A DNA stretch of 64,000 bases from assembly GCF_000337795.1 (NCBI RefSeq), contig NZ_AOLP01000001.1:398975-462974 (forward strand), read 5' to 3'. The notes under the pieces were generated by a model, which searched no databases, was not told the DNA's origin, and saw only the letters and a program-made list of their open reading frames with translations. This DNA is from Haloferax denitrificans ATCC 35960. Lineage in GTDB: Archaea > Halobacteriota > Halobacteria > Halobacteriales > Haloferacaceae. The position numbers and the translations under genes are program-made. Positions 44,107 to 52,194 of this stretch are shown one piece after another; position 1 is the first letter of the stretch; each line of letters opens with the position of its first letter.

Positions 44107-45804
44107 CTACTTCGCCCGGCCCTCGCCGCTGCGAGTCATGGAGTGGACGTCCCAGTCGAACGACATCACGCCGCGGTACTGCCAGCCCTCGACGTTTTCG
44201 TTGATGCCGATGCGGTACGGCGGGTTGGCGATGTAGACGCTCGGCATGCCCTCGACAATGAGCGCCTGCGCCTCCTCGTACTTCTCCAGCCGCGACTGGA
44301 GGTCGGTGGACTTGCGCGCTTCTTCGAGGGTGGCCGCGATTTCGTCGGTGGAGTACCACGACTGGGAGATGTACGACCCGAACGAGGAGGGGTGGTACAT
44401 CAGGTAGGTGTGGCTGTCCGGCGACGGCATCTTCGCCGTGTGGAAGATGTTCGTCATGTGGGCGGTCGACTCGGCGCTCGTCGCGCGGTCGGTGAGGCGA
44501 GCCCACTGAAGCGGGTTGATTTCGAGGTCGATGCCGAGTTCGTTCAGTCCGGCCTGATTGAGAAGCCCCATCTGGCGCTGGAGTTCAGTGCCGGCGACGA
44601 CGACGTGTTCGAGGCCGATTTCGTTGATTTCCTCGACGGAGTAGTCCGCCTTGTCGAGGAACTCCTTGGCCTTGTCGAGGTCCTGTTCCATCGGGACGAG
44701 GTCGCCGTTGTGGCCCGCCATCTCGCGGGGGACCGGCCCGGCCGCGACGCCGCCGCCGCCGATGATGTCGTTGACGGCGCTGTCGTAGTCGAAGGCGTAG
44801 GCGATGGCCTTCCGGACGTTGATGTCGTCGGTCGGCGCCTTCTGGCAGTTCAGCGGGAAGTGGAACAACTGCAGTTGCGGCACCTCGGGGACGCGGACGT
44901 TGGAGTACGAGTCCATCTCGGCGTACGCCTGCGTGCCCATGTACTGGTCGGTCATGTCGCCTTCGCCCTGTTGCATCGTCGTCTTGATGGTGGACTCCTC
45001 GGTGATGACCGTCGAGCGGAACGTGTCGAAGCTGTCCTCGCTCCAGCCCTTCCAGTAGTCCTCGTAGGCCGACGCCTCGATGGAGTTGCCCTGCTCCCAG
45101 TTGTCGAGGACGTACGCGCCCGACCCGGCGGAGTTGTTCTGGAGGTAGGCGTTCCCGTAGTCGCCGTCCTGCTCGTTCTCCTGGACGACGGCGCTGTTGA
45201 CGATGTAGAACTGGACGAACGTCGCCAGCGCCGGCCCGTACGCCTGATTGAACTCGAAGGCGACCGTCCGCTCGTCGCGGACGGTGATGTTCGAGGGGTC
45301 GAGGTAGTCGAGCCAGAACGACGAGTAGCCGCGCTGGAGTTCCAGCATCCGGGTGAGCGAGTACGCCACGTCGTCGGCGGTCAGCGGCGTGCCGTCGGAG
45401 AACGTCACGTCGTCGCGGAGGGTGAACACCCACGTCTGGCCCTCGTCTTCGGTGTCCCAGCTCTCGGCGATGTGGGCCGTCGGCTGGAGCGTCTCGGCGT
45501 CGACCGTGATGAGTTCGTCGTAGAGGTTCTGGGCGGCGAGCCCCTGCGTGTAGTCGACCTGCTCTGCGGGGTCGAGCGTCCCGAACACCTGCCCGGCGAT
45601 GAAGTGGAAGTCGTTGCCGCCGCTTCCGCCGCTCCCGCCGCTCCCGTCGTCGCTCGTCTGTTCGGTCGCGGTCGAGTCGCTCCCCGAACTCCCGTCGGTC
45701 GTCTCGGTCTGCTGGGTCCCCTGACAGCCCGCGAGCGCGACACTCGTCGCTCCCGAACCGATGAGTTTCAGCAGTTTTCTGCGTTCTATGTTGCCGGTTG
45801 GCAT
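44107..45804 (-). CDS. dppA: ABC transporter solute-binding lipoprotein (DppA/OppA family)
   Basis: A 565-residue extracytoplasmic binding protein. NIERRKLLKLIGSGATSVAL with CQGT gives a twin-arginine signal and lipobox. A Ser/Gly-rich linker (about 30-60) follows. SBP_bac_5 blocks: ESWDTEDEGQTWVFTLRDDVTFSDGTPLTADDVAYSLTR and NVRKAIAYAFDYDSAV. The TATA box TATAAA (45829-45834, minus strand TTTATA) lies only ~8 nt before the upstream ATG at 45825 but ~27 nt before the ATG at 45804. The mRNA should thus begin at 45804. This is the first gene of the 34313-45804 operon. Confidence 0.93.
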   Translation of the reverse strand: MPTGNIERRKLLKLIGSGATSVALAGCQGTQQTETTDGSSGSDSTATEQTSDDGSGGSGGSGGNDFHFIAGQVFGTLDPAEQVDYTQGLAAQNLYDELITVDAETLQPTAHIAESWDTEDEGQTWVFTLRDDVTFSDGTPLTADDVAYSLTRMLELQRGYSSFWLDYLDPSNITVRDERTVAFEFNQAYGPALATFVQFYIVNSAVVQENEQDGDYGNAYLQNNSAGSGAYVLDNWEQGNSIEASAYEDYWKGWSEDSFDTFRSTVITEESTIKTTMQQGEGDMTDQYMGTQAYAEMDSYSNVRVPEVPQLQLFHFPLNCQKAPTDDINVRKAIAYAFDYDSAVNDIIGGGGVAAGPVPREMAGHNGDLVPMEQDLDKAKEFLDKADYSVEEINEIGLEHVVVAGTELQRQMGLLNQAGLNELGIDLEINPLQWARLTDRATSAESTAHMTNIFHTAKMPSPDSHTYLMYHPSSFGSYISQSWYSTDEIAATLEEARKSTDLQSRLEKYEEAQALIVEGMPSVYIANPPYRIGINENVEGWQYRGVMSFDWDVHSMTRSGEGRAK

Positions 45805-46107
45805 GGAGGGTTGTGGATACCCCATTCGTATAAACCTTTCCTAGTGATTAAACATATCGTCGATAAAAGAAGTTGATTCATCTAATTTTTAGTTCGTAAT
45901 AATTTTGGATAGGACCGAGAACCCACAGATATTGACGAATACGCCCCACGAGAAGATATAGAAGCCGATTCGGTCTTGACTCCCCCAACAGAGATTGAAT
46001 ATGCACAGCTAATCGTGAGAATAGTGGACATCCTCTGCTCGCCAATCACGAGAACGTCGCGGCGAGCGCGGTCGGGGACGAGACGGAATCAGCGACCCCG
46101 CGGGCAG
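45805..46107. promoter_or_regulatory. Promoter region of the Dpp catabolic operon
   Basis: About 300 nt of AT-rich spacer. TATAAA at 45829-45834 with GAAAGG just beyond (TATA plus BRE on the minus strand) is the operon promoter. AACATATCGTCGATAAAAGAAG (45849-45870) is rich in AT and could bind an Lrp-type regulator; no clean palindrome is visible. No gene is supported. Confidence 0.6.
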
Positions 46108-46590
46108 TTACTGGGGGAGAAACAGGCCGGGTTCGGTGTGTCGGAACGAACAGCGGCGACTGTTTCCGAGGTCGCTCACCGTCGTTCGAATCTCGGATTC
46201 GGTCCGGAGCGTTTCGACGAACGAAGCGTCGGTATCAGCGTCGTAAAACACGGGATAGAGGACCGCTTCCATTGTTTCCTCGGATTTCACGACGACGACG
46301 AAGATTCGGACGTTCGTGTCGCGGGCGCGGTAGACCTCGAACTGGTCGAACGCCGCATCGTCCCCTGAGACCGCCGATTCGAGCGCTTCGAGTTCGGAAT
46401 CCGGAACGAGGAGCCGGAATCCGGCGTCGGCGGCCGCCGCCGCGTCCGCCGTGGAGACGTCTCCCGGGTGAAGGACGAGCGTCTCCCAGCCGGAATCTTC
46501 GAGTTCCCCCGAGACCTCGTCGATTTCAGTGAGGATGTCGGCCCAATCCGCGAGGGCCTTGTTCGTTCGATTGATTTTTCCGCGAACCAT
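46108..46590 (-). CDS. Haloarchaeal DUF7529-like protein (copy 2)
   Basis: A 160-residue protein paralogous to that at 4610-5131. Shared blocks: GWETLVLHPGDV, FRLLVPDSELEAL, FDQFEVYRARDTNVRIFVVVV, PVFYD and TEPGLFLP. This copy has a short basic N-terminus (MVRGKINRTNKALADW) where copy 1 has an acidic tail. The ATG at 46588-46590 aligns with the start of the shared region. Function unknown. It lies between the dpp promoter and the divergent Lrp-type gene. Confidence 0.75.
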   Translation of the reverse strand: MVRGKINRTNKALADWADILTEIDEVSGELEDSGWETLVLHPGDVSTADAAAAADAGFRLLVPDSELEALESAVSGDDAAFDQFEVYRARDTNVRIFVVVVKSEETMEAVLYPVFYDADTDASFVETLRTESEIRTTVSDLGNSRRCSFRHTEPGLFLPQ

Positions 46591-46782
46591 GTCGTCACCC
46601 TCCGTGAACGCGGAGTAAAAGTGTTTGGGGGCCGAAACGCGCGTTCCACCGACGGCCTGCGGTTTCGGTCTCCCGTCGTCCCGAGACGAATAAACGATTC
46701 GTGCACATACTGTATCCAATTCGGAGATTTCGAAGAAACATTCATATATATGAAGCTAAGCGATATAACCGTGAAACTAGCA

Positions 46783-47322
46783 ATGCCCGATTCGCAGGAG
46801 TGGATGGAGGACCCGCGCGTTGTCGAGCTTCTCGAAGACCGGATGGACAAAAAGGACGTCCTCATCTTCCGCGAGCTGAACAAAGACGGGCGCATCTCGG
46901 ACACGGAGCTGGCCGACCGGGTCGGGCTCTCGCGGACGGCCGCGCGGCGGCGGCGCAAGATGCTCCAAGAGGACGGCATTCTCGAAATCTTCGCGCTGTT
47001 GGTCTTTCGGGCGGCCAACTACCCCTACGCGGAGGTCCACATCTCCTACGACAACCACGCCACGAACGACGAGATTACGGCGTTCATCGAGCGACTCCTC
47101 GACGAGGGGCTGGTGTACGAGGTCGCCGAATGTATCGGCGAGTACGACCTGCTGATTCGCGTCTGGCAGTCTTCTTTGAGCAGTATCAACAGCTACGTCC
47201 GCGAACTCCTGCAGGACAGCGACGTGGTCGACACCTACACTATCGTCCCCATCACCGACTCCTACAAGATGTTCCACCGGACGTTCTACAGGCCGGGCGA
47301 AGACGCCAACGACGCGTCGTGA
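46783..47322 (+). CDS. Lrp/AsnC-family transcription regulator
   Basis: A 179-residue regulator. KDVLIFRELNKDGRISDTELADRVGLSRTAARRRRKMLQEDGIL is an AsnC-type helix-turn-helix, and a RAM-like sensory domain follows (AEVHISYDNHATND..IGEYDLLIRVW..DTYTIVP). A TATATA stretch at 46744-46750 overlaps an upstream ATG (46750) and lies ~34 nt before the ATG at 46783, so I choose the latter; 46750 adds 11 residues. Lrp proteins sense amino acids, so it is a fair candidate for control of the Dpp operon 1 kb away. Confidence 0.87.
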   Translation: MPDSQEWMEDPRVVELLEDRMDKKDVLIFRELNKDGRISDTELADRVGLSRTAARRRRKMLQEDGILEIFALLVFRAANYPYAEVHISYDNHATNDEITAFIERLLDEGLVYEVAECIGEYDLLIRVWQSSLSSINSYVRELLQDSDVVDTYTIVPITDSYKMFHRTFYRPGEDANDAS

Positions 47323-47669
47323 CCGAGTCGCGGGTCGCCGCGAGCGAGAATTGGGCGTAATCCGAACGGAGTTCGGCCGGAGTTCGGTCGGTGTTGTCCC
47401 GAAGTTCGGAAAACCGCTATTTCACCGTCGGCCGATTCGACGAACGGGGAGACAGAGGTACCCCCTCCCACACTCCCCGTGACGACCGCCGTCGGCGGCG
47501 CGTCGCGCCCGTCGAGTATTCACCAGCCCGTTCGGCGGGCGACGACCGCCGCGTTCCCTCCCCCCGGCCCGATTCAACGCACCGCCTCGGACCCGGTTGC
47601 CCTGCCACTTCGGGCCGGACCCCCACCAACGGTTTCTTTTACGGACAGTCGGTCGAATCGTTCCCCGGT
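47323..47669. other. Intergenic region, no gene seen
   Basis: About 350 nt of GC-rich DNA between the Lrp gene and the end of the DUF7123 gene. Open frames here have Pro/Arg/Ser-rich translations typical of shadow frames. Short GTTCGG repeats occur near 47360-47410 (GGAGTTCGGCCGGAGTTCGG). Nothing else stands out. Confidence 0.4.
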
Positions 47670-47903
47670 TCAGTCGGCGCGCTCGACGTACCACGTGGTG
47701 CCGCGGGTGTACCCCCACTGGGAGATGCGAACGGCCTCCGCCTCGCGTTGGAGCCTCCCGACGAGCGACCCGATTTCCTTCGAAGACAGTCCGACCTCGT
47801 CGGCGATGTGTCTGCTCTTGAAGTAGAACGCTCCCTCCGAGGCGCGCGCCGAGAGGTACTGTTCGAGGCGGTCTCGCTTGGACGGGGCACTACCGGAACT
47901 CAT
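47670..47903 (-). CDS. DUF7123-type small winged-helix protein
   Basis: A 77-residue haloarchaeal protein. RDRLEQYLSARASEGAFYFKSRHIADEVGLSSKEIGSLVGRLQREAEAVRISQWGYTRGTTWYVERAD reads as a compact winged helix: the AFYFKSRHIADEVGLSSKEIGSLVGRL stretch is the helix-turn-helix and WGYTRGTTWYV the wing. I place it with DUF7123. It probably binds DNA. ATG at 47901-47903. Confidence 0.8.
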   Translation of the reverse strand: MSSGSAPSKRDRLEQYLSARASEGAFYFKSRHIADEVGLSSKEIGSLVGRLQREAEAVRISQWGYTRGTTWYVERAD

Positions 47904-48018
47904 GGTTCAGGGTGCGGGCCGCGAGGTAAAATTCGATTTCCGAACTTACGACCAATTCGGGGCCAAATGAGGCACAACTCTCACCGAGTTCGGACGGCCC
48001 AATCGCGGGCGGCGGCCC

Positions 48019-48441
48019 CTACTTGTGGCTCTGGTACAGGAGGATGACCACCGCGACGCTCGTAAAGAGGTCCGGGAGATACGTGAAGGGGCCGAGTTCG
48101 ACGCCGCGGCCGAACCCCAACAACAGCGGGAGAAACGGGTTCGACGTGACCGCGTGCAACAACAGCGCGACGGTAAAGAGGATGAGACTCAGCGTGAAGC
48201 GGTTCGGGAACTCGCGGTAGACGCGGCCGTACGTCGCGAGCAGGACGAGCAGTAAGAGCGTCGTGAACGTCGAGAAGAACAGCTTCGTCTGCACGAGCGC
48301 GCCGAAAAGCGGGGTCCGCGGGTCGAAGACCATCGGGAGCCCCGCCTCGGGGAGCGAGAACACGACGCCCAGCGAGGCGGCGACGGCGACCGCGGTGTAC
48401 CCGGCGGTTCGCCGGAGCGCCGCGGTTTCATGCATCCTCAT
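48019..48441 (-). CDS. Small membrane protein coupled to a winged-helix regulator
   Basis: A 140-residue protein with four hydrophobic segments: AGYTAVAVAASLGVVFSL, LFFSTFTTLLLLVLLATYG, FTLSLILFTVALLLHAVT and YLPDLFTSVAVVILLYQS. No enzyme motif is visible. Its start (ATG 48439-48441, or 48433-48435) overlaps the end of the winged-helix gene, so the two are one unit. Such HTH/membrane pairs are common in haloarchaea and may form a membrane-linked sensing module. Confidence 0.78.
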   Translation of the reverse strand: MRMHETAALRRTAGYTAVAVAASLGVVFSLPEAGLPMVFDPRTPLFGALVQTKLFFSTFTTLLLLVLLATYGRVYREFPNRFTLSLILFTVALLLHAVTSNPFLPLLLGFGRGVELGPFTYLPDLFTSVAVVILLYQSHK

Positions 48442-48721
48442 CCTCGATATCGGTCTGTTCCGCGATGTCGTCGAGGAGGTCGAGGTTGTCGTCCATCTCC
48501 GGCGTCAGGAAGAACAGCTTGCCGTACTCCTCGCCGCTGGTGGTGAGGACGCCGTTCTCCGTGAGCATCTCCAGGTGGTGCTGGACGGTCTTGTAGTTCA
48601 AGTCGAGTTCGTTCGAGAGCCGGTTCGTGTTCATCGGGCGCTCGTTCAGCGCGCGGATGATTCTGAGGCGGTTCTTCCCGCCGCGGGTCCCGCCGACGAG
48701 CCACCACAACAACTGCCTCAT
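48428..48721 (-). CDS. Winged-helix (ArsR-like) transcription regulator
   Basis: A 97-residue DNA-binding protein. MRQLLWWLVGGTRGGKNRLRIIRALNERPMNTNRLSNELDLNYKTVQHHLEMLTENGVL is a haloarchaeal winged helix that normally begins at LLWWL. I therefore use the ATG at 48719-48721; an ATG at 48815-48817 would add 32 His/Thr-rich residues. The tail is acidic (DDNLDLLDDIAEQTDIEDEDA). Cotranscribed with the membrane gene at 48019. Confidence 0.82.
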   Translation of the reverse strand: MRQLLWWLVGGTRGGKNRLRIIRALNERPMNTNRLSNELDLNYKTVQHHLEMLTENGVLTTSGEEYGKLFFLTPEMDDNLDLLDDIAEQTDIEDEDA

Positions 48722-49084
48722 CTGCGCTCCCGTTTTGCTCCGCCGGTGTTCGTGACGTGCATCTGTCGTCGTCCGCTGGAGCGCCGGCGTTCTCGTGGTG
48801 TGGTTGTGGGTCGTCATCGTCGCGCACCCGGCGCGGTCGTCCCGCGGCCGGTCATCGAGGGCGTGTTCGTCTCGCAGTCCGTCGAGTGCGTCATCTATCG
48901 AATCTACCCGCGTAACGGCGGATAATGATTCGCCGAACTCGACGCAGAGTTGCCCCCGAGAGGGGCACAAATTAGGCCCAAATTCGAATCGAGACCGACC
49001 GACACGGGTGCGATAACGAGGGCAGACGACCGGGGGAAGCGCGCCTCGCGCGGCCCCCCGACCGACCGCTCGAACCAATACGTT

Positions 49085-49098
49085 TTAGGCCCGCCTAA
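49085..49098. promoter_or_regulatory. Iron-box-like operator, copy 1
   Basis: TTAGGCCCGCCTAA, with two further T/A positions giving an 18-nt imperfect palindrome. It shares TTAGG-N4-CCTAA with 55792-55805 and 55828-55841 beside the siderophore-type transporter. DtxR/IdeR-type metal regulators of archaea and actinobacteria bind related sequences. It ends 3 nt before a possible leaderless ATG, where a bound repressor would block initiation. Confidence 0.62.
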
Positions 49099-49101
49099 AC
49101 A

Positions 49102-49164
49102 ATGTGTCGAGCGAGCGACGAACGGACCGCGGCGTCGGCGACGACCCGCGAACGGACACACTGA
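49102..49164 (+). CDS. Putative 20-codon leader ORF after iron box 1
   Basis: ATG at 49102, 20 codons (MCRASDERTAASATTRERTH), TGA at 49162-49164. It begins 69 nt before the ATG of the 49171 gene, in the same frame, and ends 6 nt before it. The same arrangement is seen after iron box 2 at 55786. A weak AATA about 26 nt upstream could be the TATA element. It may couple translation to the next gene. Sequence alone cannot prove expression. Confidence 0.35.
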   Translation: MCRASDERTAASATTRERTH

Positions 49165-49170
49165 CACATC

Positions 49171-50145
49171 ATGGTCGGCACGACACTCACCCAGATACGG
49201 ACCCACATCGAATCGCTCGCGAGCGACGACGGGAGCTACGAGCTCGTCTGCGGACGGACCGGAGAGCGACCCGTTCCGGTCGACGGCCTCCGGTTCGCGG
49301 ACCGCGCGACCGCCGAGGCCGCCGCGCGCGCGGCGAGGAAGTACCGCTCCGCGCTCCGGCGGTACGACCCGAAGGTCCCGTACTACGACCTCATCGTCTC
49401 GGAGTACGAGTCGCAGTCGGGATTCGGCGGCGCGAGCGCGAATGCGCCCGCGGAGGGGTGGGCGACCGCCGGGGCGACGCCGGGGCTCCCGAACCCGTCT
49501 TGCGACCTCGACCTCGGACCCGACGCGGACGGCCTCGCGGAGTGTGCGGACGGCGGCGACCGCGCCGAGCGGGTCGAGTTCTGTCACCGGGTCGCGGCGG
49601 CGGTGTTCGAGGCGCTCGTGGACGCCGGCCACCGGGCGGTCGAGACCGCGGTGATGGACGCGTACTTCGACCTCGCGGAGACGGTGTCCAGCGCGGACGA
49701 CCTCTGTCTGCGCCTGTTGGAGAGCATGGCGACCGCGCTCCACGTGCACCTCGCGTCGGCCGAGCAGGCGGACGTGCTCGAACGCGCCGCCTCGCACCTC
49801 GCGTCGCGGCCCGACTCCGCGGGGGCGCTGGAGGCGACGCTGGTGGAGATGGAACGGCTCTGCCTCGTGGAGTCGTACAGTTGTTCGCCGTGGCGGCCCG
49901 GCCCGGACGCCGGCACGAGGTCGGCGGAGCTGACCCTCGAAGGCTACGCCCTCTCGGCGCGCGAGGGCCGGCTCCCGGTACTGCCGGTCGTCGTCGAACT
50001 CTACCGCCGGGCGTCGTCGTGGAAGCCCGTCTCCCTGCACGTCACGCCGGCCGAGGGAGGCTGGCACGCGACGCTCTCTGTCTCCTCGAAGTCCAACGCT
50101 GTCGGGCTGGCGAGCGTCCCCATCCACGAGCGCACCGCCGACTGA
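49171..50145 (+). CDS. Haloarchaeal DUF7551/DUF7552-type protein under an iron box
   Basis: A 324-residue protein in two parts. Residues 1-90 (TLTQIRTHIESLASDDGSYELVCGRTGERPVPVDGLRFADRATAEAAARAARKYRSALRRYDP) look like a small alpha/beta domain. Residues 130-324 are helical, then beta (DRAERVEFCHRVAAAVFEALVDAGHRAVETAVMDAYFD; WHATLSVSSK). I link it to haloarchaeal DUF7551/DUF7552. No catalytic motif is evident. The TTAGG-N4-CCTAA box upstream suggests induction when iron is low, like the transporter at 52.7-55.8 kb. Confidence 0.78.
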   Translation: MVGTTLTQIRTHIESLASDDGSYELVCGRTGERPVPVDGLRFADRATAEAAARAARKYRSALRRYDPKVPYYDLIVSEYESQSGFGGASANAPAEGWATAGATPGLPNPSCDLDLGPDADGLAECADGGDRAERVEFCHRVAAAVFEALVDAGHRAVETAVMDAYFDLAETVSSADDLCLRLLESMATALHVHLASAEQADVLERAASHLASRPDSAGALEATLVEMERLCLVESYSCSPWRPGPDAGTRSAELTLEGYALSAREGRLPVLPVVVELYRRASSWKPVSLHVTPAEGGWHATLSVSSKSNAVGLASVPIHERTAD

Positions 50146-50217
50146 CTCGGTTTTCCGGTCTCTCGTCTCCTCTACCCTCGTCTCACGACGCCGCGACGGG
50201 GGCCGACCAACTTCGCC

Positions 50218-51219
50218 TCAGGCCCGAAAGCCGCGGAGGAAGCCGGTTGCGACGCCGCCACAGCCGAGCGAGACGAGGAGTTCGAACGTCCGCACGACGA
50301 GCACCGCCGCGGCCGCACCCGCGGCCGGCGCGCCCGTCGTGAGGCTGAGCGCACCCGCGAGAAGAACGTCGTACGCGCCGAGGCTCCCCGGAACGGGGAC
50401 GACGCTCGCCGCCTGCGGGAGCGGGATGACGGCGACAATCGGGAGGAACGCCACGGTCGTGCCGGTGCCGGCGAGCGCGACCCAGAGCGCGAGCGACGTG
50501 AGCAGTTGCTCGAAGACGCCGCTGAGCGCGATGACGACGAGGAGTTCCGGCGCGTCGCGGAAGCGGACGACGCGCTCCCAGAACCGCTCGACCGCGTCGG
50601 CGACGGCGTCGCGGCCGAGCGGGGTCTCGCGGGTGACGCCGCTGACGACGCGAACGACCGGAGTCAGGACCGCGACGACGACCGCCGACAGCGCGTCTCG
50701 GGCCCAGACGAGCGCGGCACCGACGACCAACAGCGCGGCGACCGCGCCAGCGAGCGTCACGAGGACGAACCGCGGCGTCGGCGCGTCGAGAAAGAGGACG
50801 CCGACGATGGCGACCGACAGGAGGAGCTGTGCCGCGGACTTGACGTACTTGGCGACGCCGCGGACGCCGAGGGCCTCGCTGTAGCTCGTCTCGGTCGCGA
50901 CGCCGAAGAACTGCGCCATGATGGGCTCCGAACTCACCGGGCCGGCGGGGCTGAGCACGTCGAAGAAGTCGCCGGCGAACGCGAACTGGACGCTCGCCCG
51001 CGGCGAGAGCCCGCCCCGGAGGGGGCGCACCGACGCCCAGACGCCGAGGCCGTCGACGGTCGCCTCGGCGAGCATCAGACAGCAGACGACGGCGACGGCC
51101 CACGGGGCGACGGCCGCGACGCGTGAGCCGACCTCTCCCGGCCCGACGTACCAGAGGTACGCCGCGAGCGCTCCGATGCCGAGCCCCGCGCCGACGGCGA
51201 ACCGAACCCCGCGTCTCAC
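50218..51219 (-). CDS. UPF0104/AglD-like flippase-family membrane protein
   Basis: A 333-residue protein with seven to eight helices, GTG start at 51217-51219. SVQFAFAGDFFDVLSPAGPVSSEPIMAQFFGVATETSYSEALG is the signature of the lysylphosphatidylglycerol-synthase TM (UPF0104) family, and IPLPQAASVVPVPGSLGAYDVLLAGALSL the second conserved block (P-x-P-G-x-x-G-x-x-E; Glu replaced by Asp). Homologues flip or modify lipid-linked groups; in Haloferax, AglD of this family acts in glycosylation. No glycosyltransferase domain is attached here, so the role is open. Confidence 0.87.
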   Translation of the reverse strand: MRRGVRFAVGAGLGIGALAAYLWYVGPGEVGSRVAAVAPWAVAVVCCLMLAEATVDGLGVWASVRPLRGGLSPRASVQFAFAGDFFDVLSPAGPVSSEPIMAQFFGVATETSYSEALGVRGVAKYVKSAAQLLLSVAIVGVLFLDAPTPRFVLVTLAGAVAALLVVGAALVWARDALSAVVVAVLTPVVRVVSGVTRETPLGRDAVADAVERFWERVVRFRDAPELLVVIALSGVFEQLLTSLALWVALAGTGTTVAFLPIVAVIPLPQAASVVPVPGSLGAYDVLLAGALSLTTGAPAAGAAAAVLVVRTFELLVSLGCGGVATGFLRGFRA

Positions 51220-51366
51220 ACCCGAAGCAAGCGAGGCCCGCTACAAAACCGCCGCGGATCGCGGCCGCGGTCGTCCCTCGGACTGTGCGCTCGATTCGAG
51301 GACTAAACCACGACGAGACGGCCGGTGGCCGTGGATTTATGCTCGCGAGTTCCTACTAGCCCCGAT

Positions 51367-52131
51367 GTGGACTCCCCGTTCGAGACGCTCGGCATCGACC
51401 CGGACGCAGACGAGGACGAACTCGTCGACGCGTACCGTCGGCGGGTGAAGTCGGCCCACCCGGACCACGGCGGGTCGGCGGAGGAATTTCAGGCGGTTCG
51501 AACGGCCTACGAGGCGATTCGGGGCGGCTACGAGCCCGGCGACGAACTCGAACCCGTCGAGACGGACGCCCGCCGCCCGACCGACGAGGGCGCGACCCGA
51601 AACGGACAGCACGACGCCGGTGCCGCCCGGAACGGCCACGCCGGAACCGGGACCGACGACGCGAGTTCCGGTTCCGGGCCCGACTCGGAGCCGGAGCCCG
51701 AACGGCGGGGGGCGCGAGTCGAGTTCCTCGATTACGACGTGCTCGCCGAGCGCGGCTGGTCGCTCGCCGACGACGACCTCTTCGAGAAGGCCGCCGAGAG
51801 CGGTCTCGACGGCGACGCCTACGGCGAGGTGTTCGTCGAGCCGCGGACCAACCTCCTGAAGGCCGCCGAGGACGCCGGCCACAGCTGGCCGTTCGCCTGC
51901 CGCGGCGGGGCGTGTGCGAACTGCGCGGTGGCGGTCGTCGACGGCGAGGTGAAGATGCCCTCGAACCACATCCTCTCCGAGGAGATGCTGGACCAGGGCG
52001 TCCGGCTGTCGTGTATCAGCCTCCCCGTGACCGACGACCTGCAGGTCGTCTACAACATCGAACACCTCCCCGGACTCGACGAGCTTCGGCTCCCCCCGCA
52101 ACACGCCCGGAAGATGAGCACGGGGCGGTGA
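51367..52131 (+). CDS. J-domain fused to a haloarchaeal [2Fe-2S] ferredoxin
   Basis: A 254-residue fusion, GTG start at 51367. Residues 1-60 are a J domain (SPFETLGIDPDADEDELVDAYRRRVKSAHPDHGG) with the HPD that stimulates Hsp70/DnaK. A Gly/Asp/Ser linker follows. Residues ~115-254 are the haloarchaeal ferredoxin: VEFLDYDVLAERGWSLADDDLFEKAAESGLDGDAYG, CRGGACANCAVAV (C-x4-C-x2-C) and LSCISLP. A TTTAT element centred about 28 nt before the GTG supports this start. The J domain could guide Hsp70 to iron-sulfur maturation; that is inference. Confidence 0.92.
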   Translation: MDSPFETLGIDPDADEDELVDAYRRRVKSAHPDHGGSAEEFQAVRTAYEAIRGGYEPGDELEPVETDARRPTDEGATRNGQHDAGAARNGHAGTGTDDASSGSGPDSEPEPERRGARVEFLDYDVLAERGWSLADDDLFEKAAESGLDGDAYGEVFVEPRTNLLKAAEDAGHSWPFACRGGACANCAVAVVDGEVKMPSNHILSEEMLDQGVRLSCISLPVTDDLQVVYNIEHLPGLDELRLPPQHARKMSTGR

Positions 52132-52194
52132 CGCGAACCCCCGCCGGGATGCCTCGATGACGACTTTTATGCGCGTCCTCCGCCGACCCCCGCT

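Larger units (their letters stand above)
48722..49170. other. Divergent control region with an iron box and a mini-ORF
   Basis: About 450 nt between the winged-helix gene (leftward) and the gene at 49171 (rightward). It holds a TTAGG-N4-CCTAA box (49085-49098) and a 20-codon ORF (49102-49164), both annotated separately. The rest has no open frame worth calling. Confidence 0.5.

Noticed and set aside
44143..45876. A 577-codon plus-strand frame opposite dppA
   Set aside because: dppA has a signal sequence, lipobox and solute-binding blocks; the plus-strand product does not resemble a protein family.
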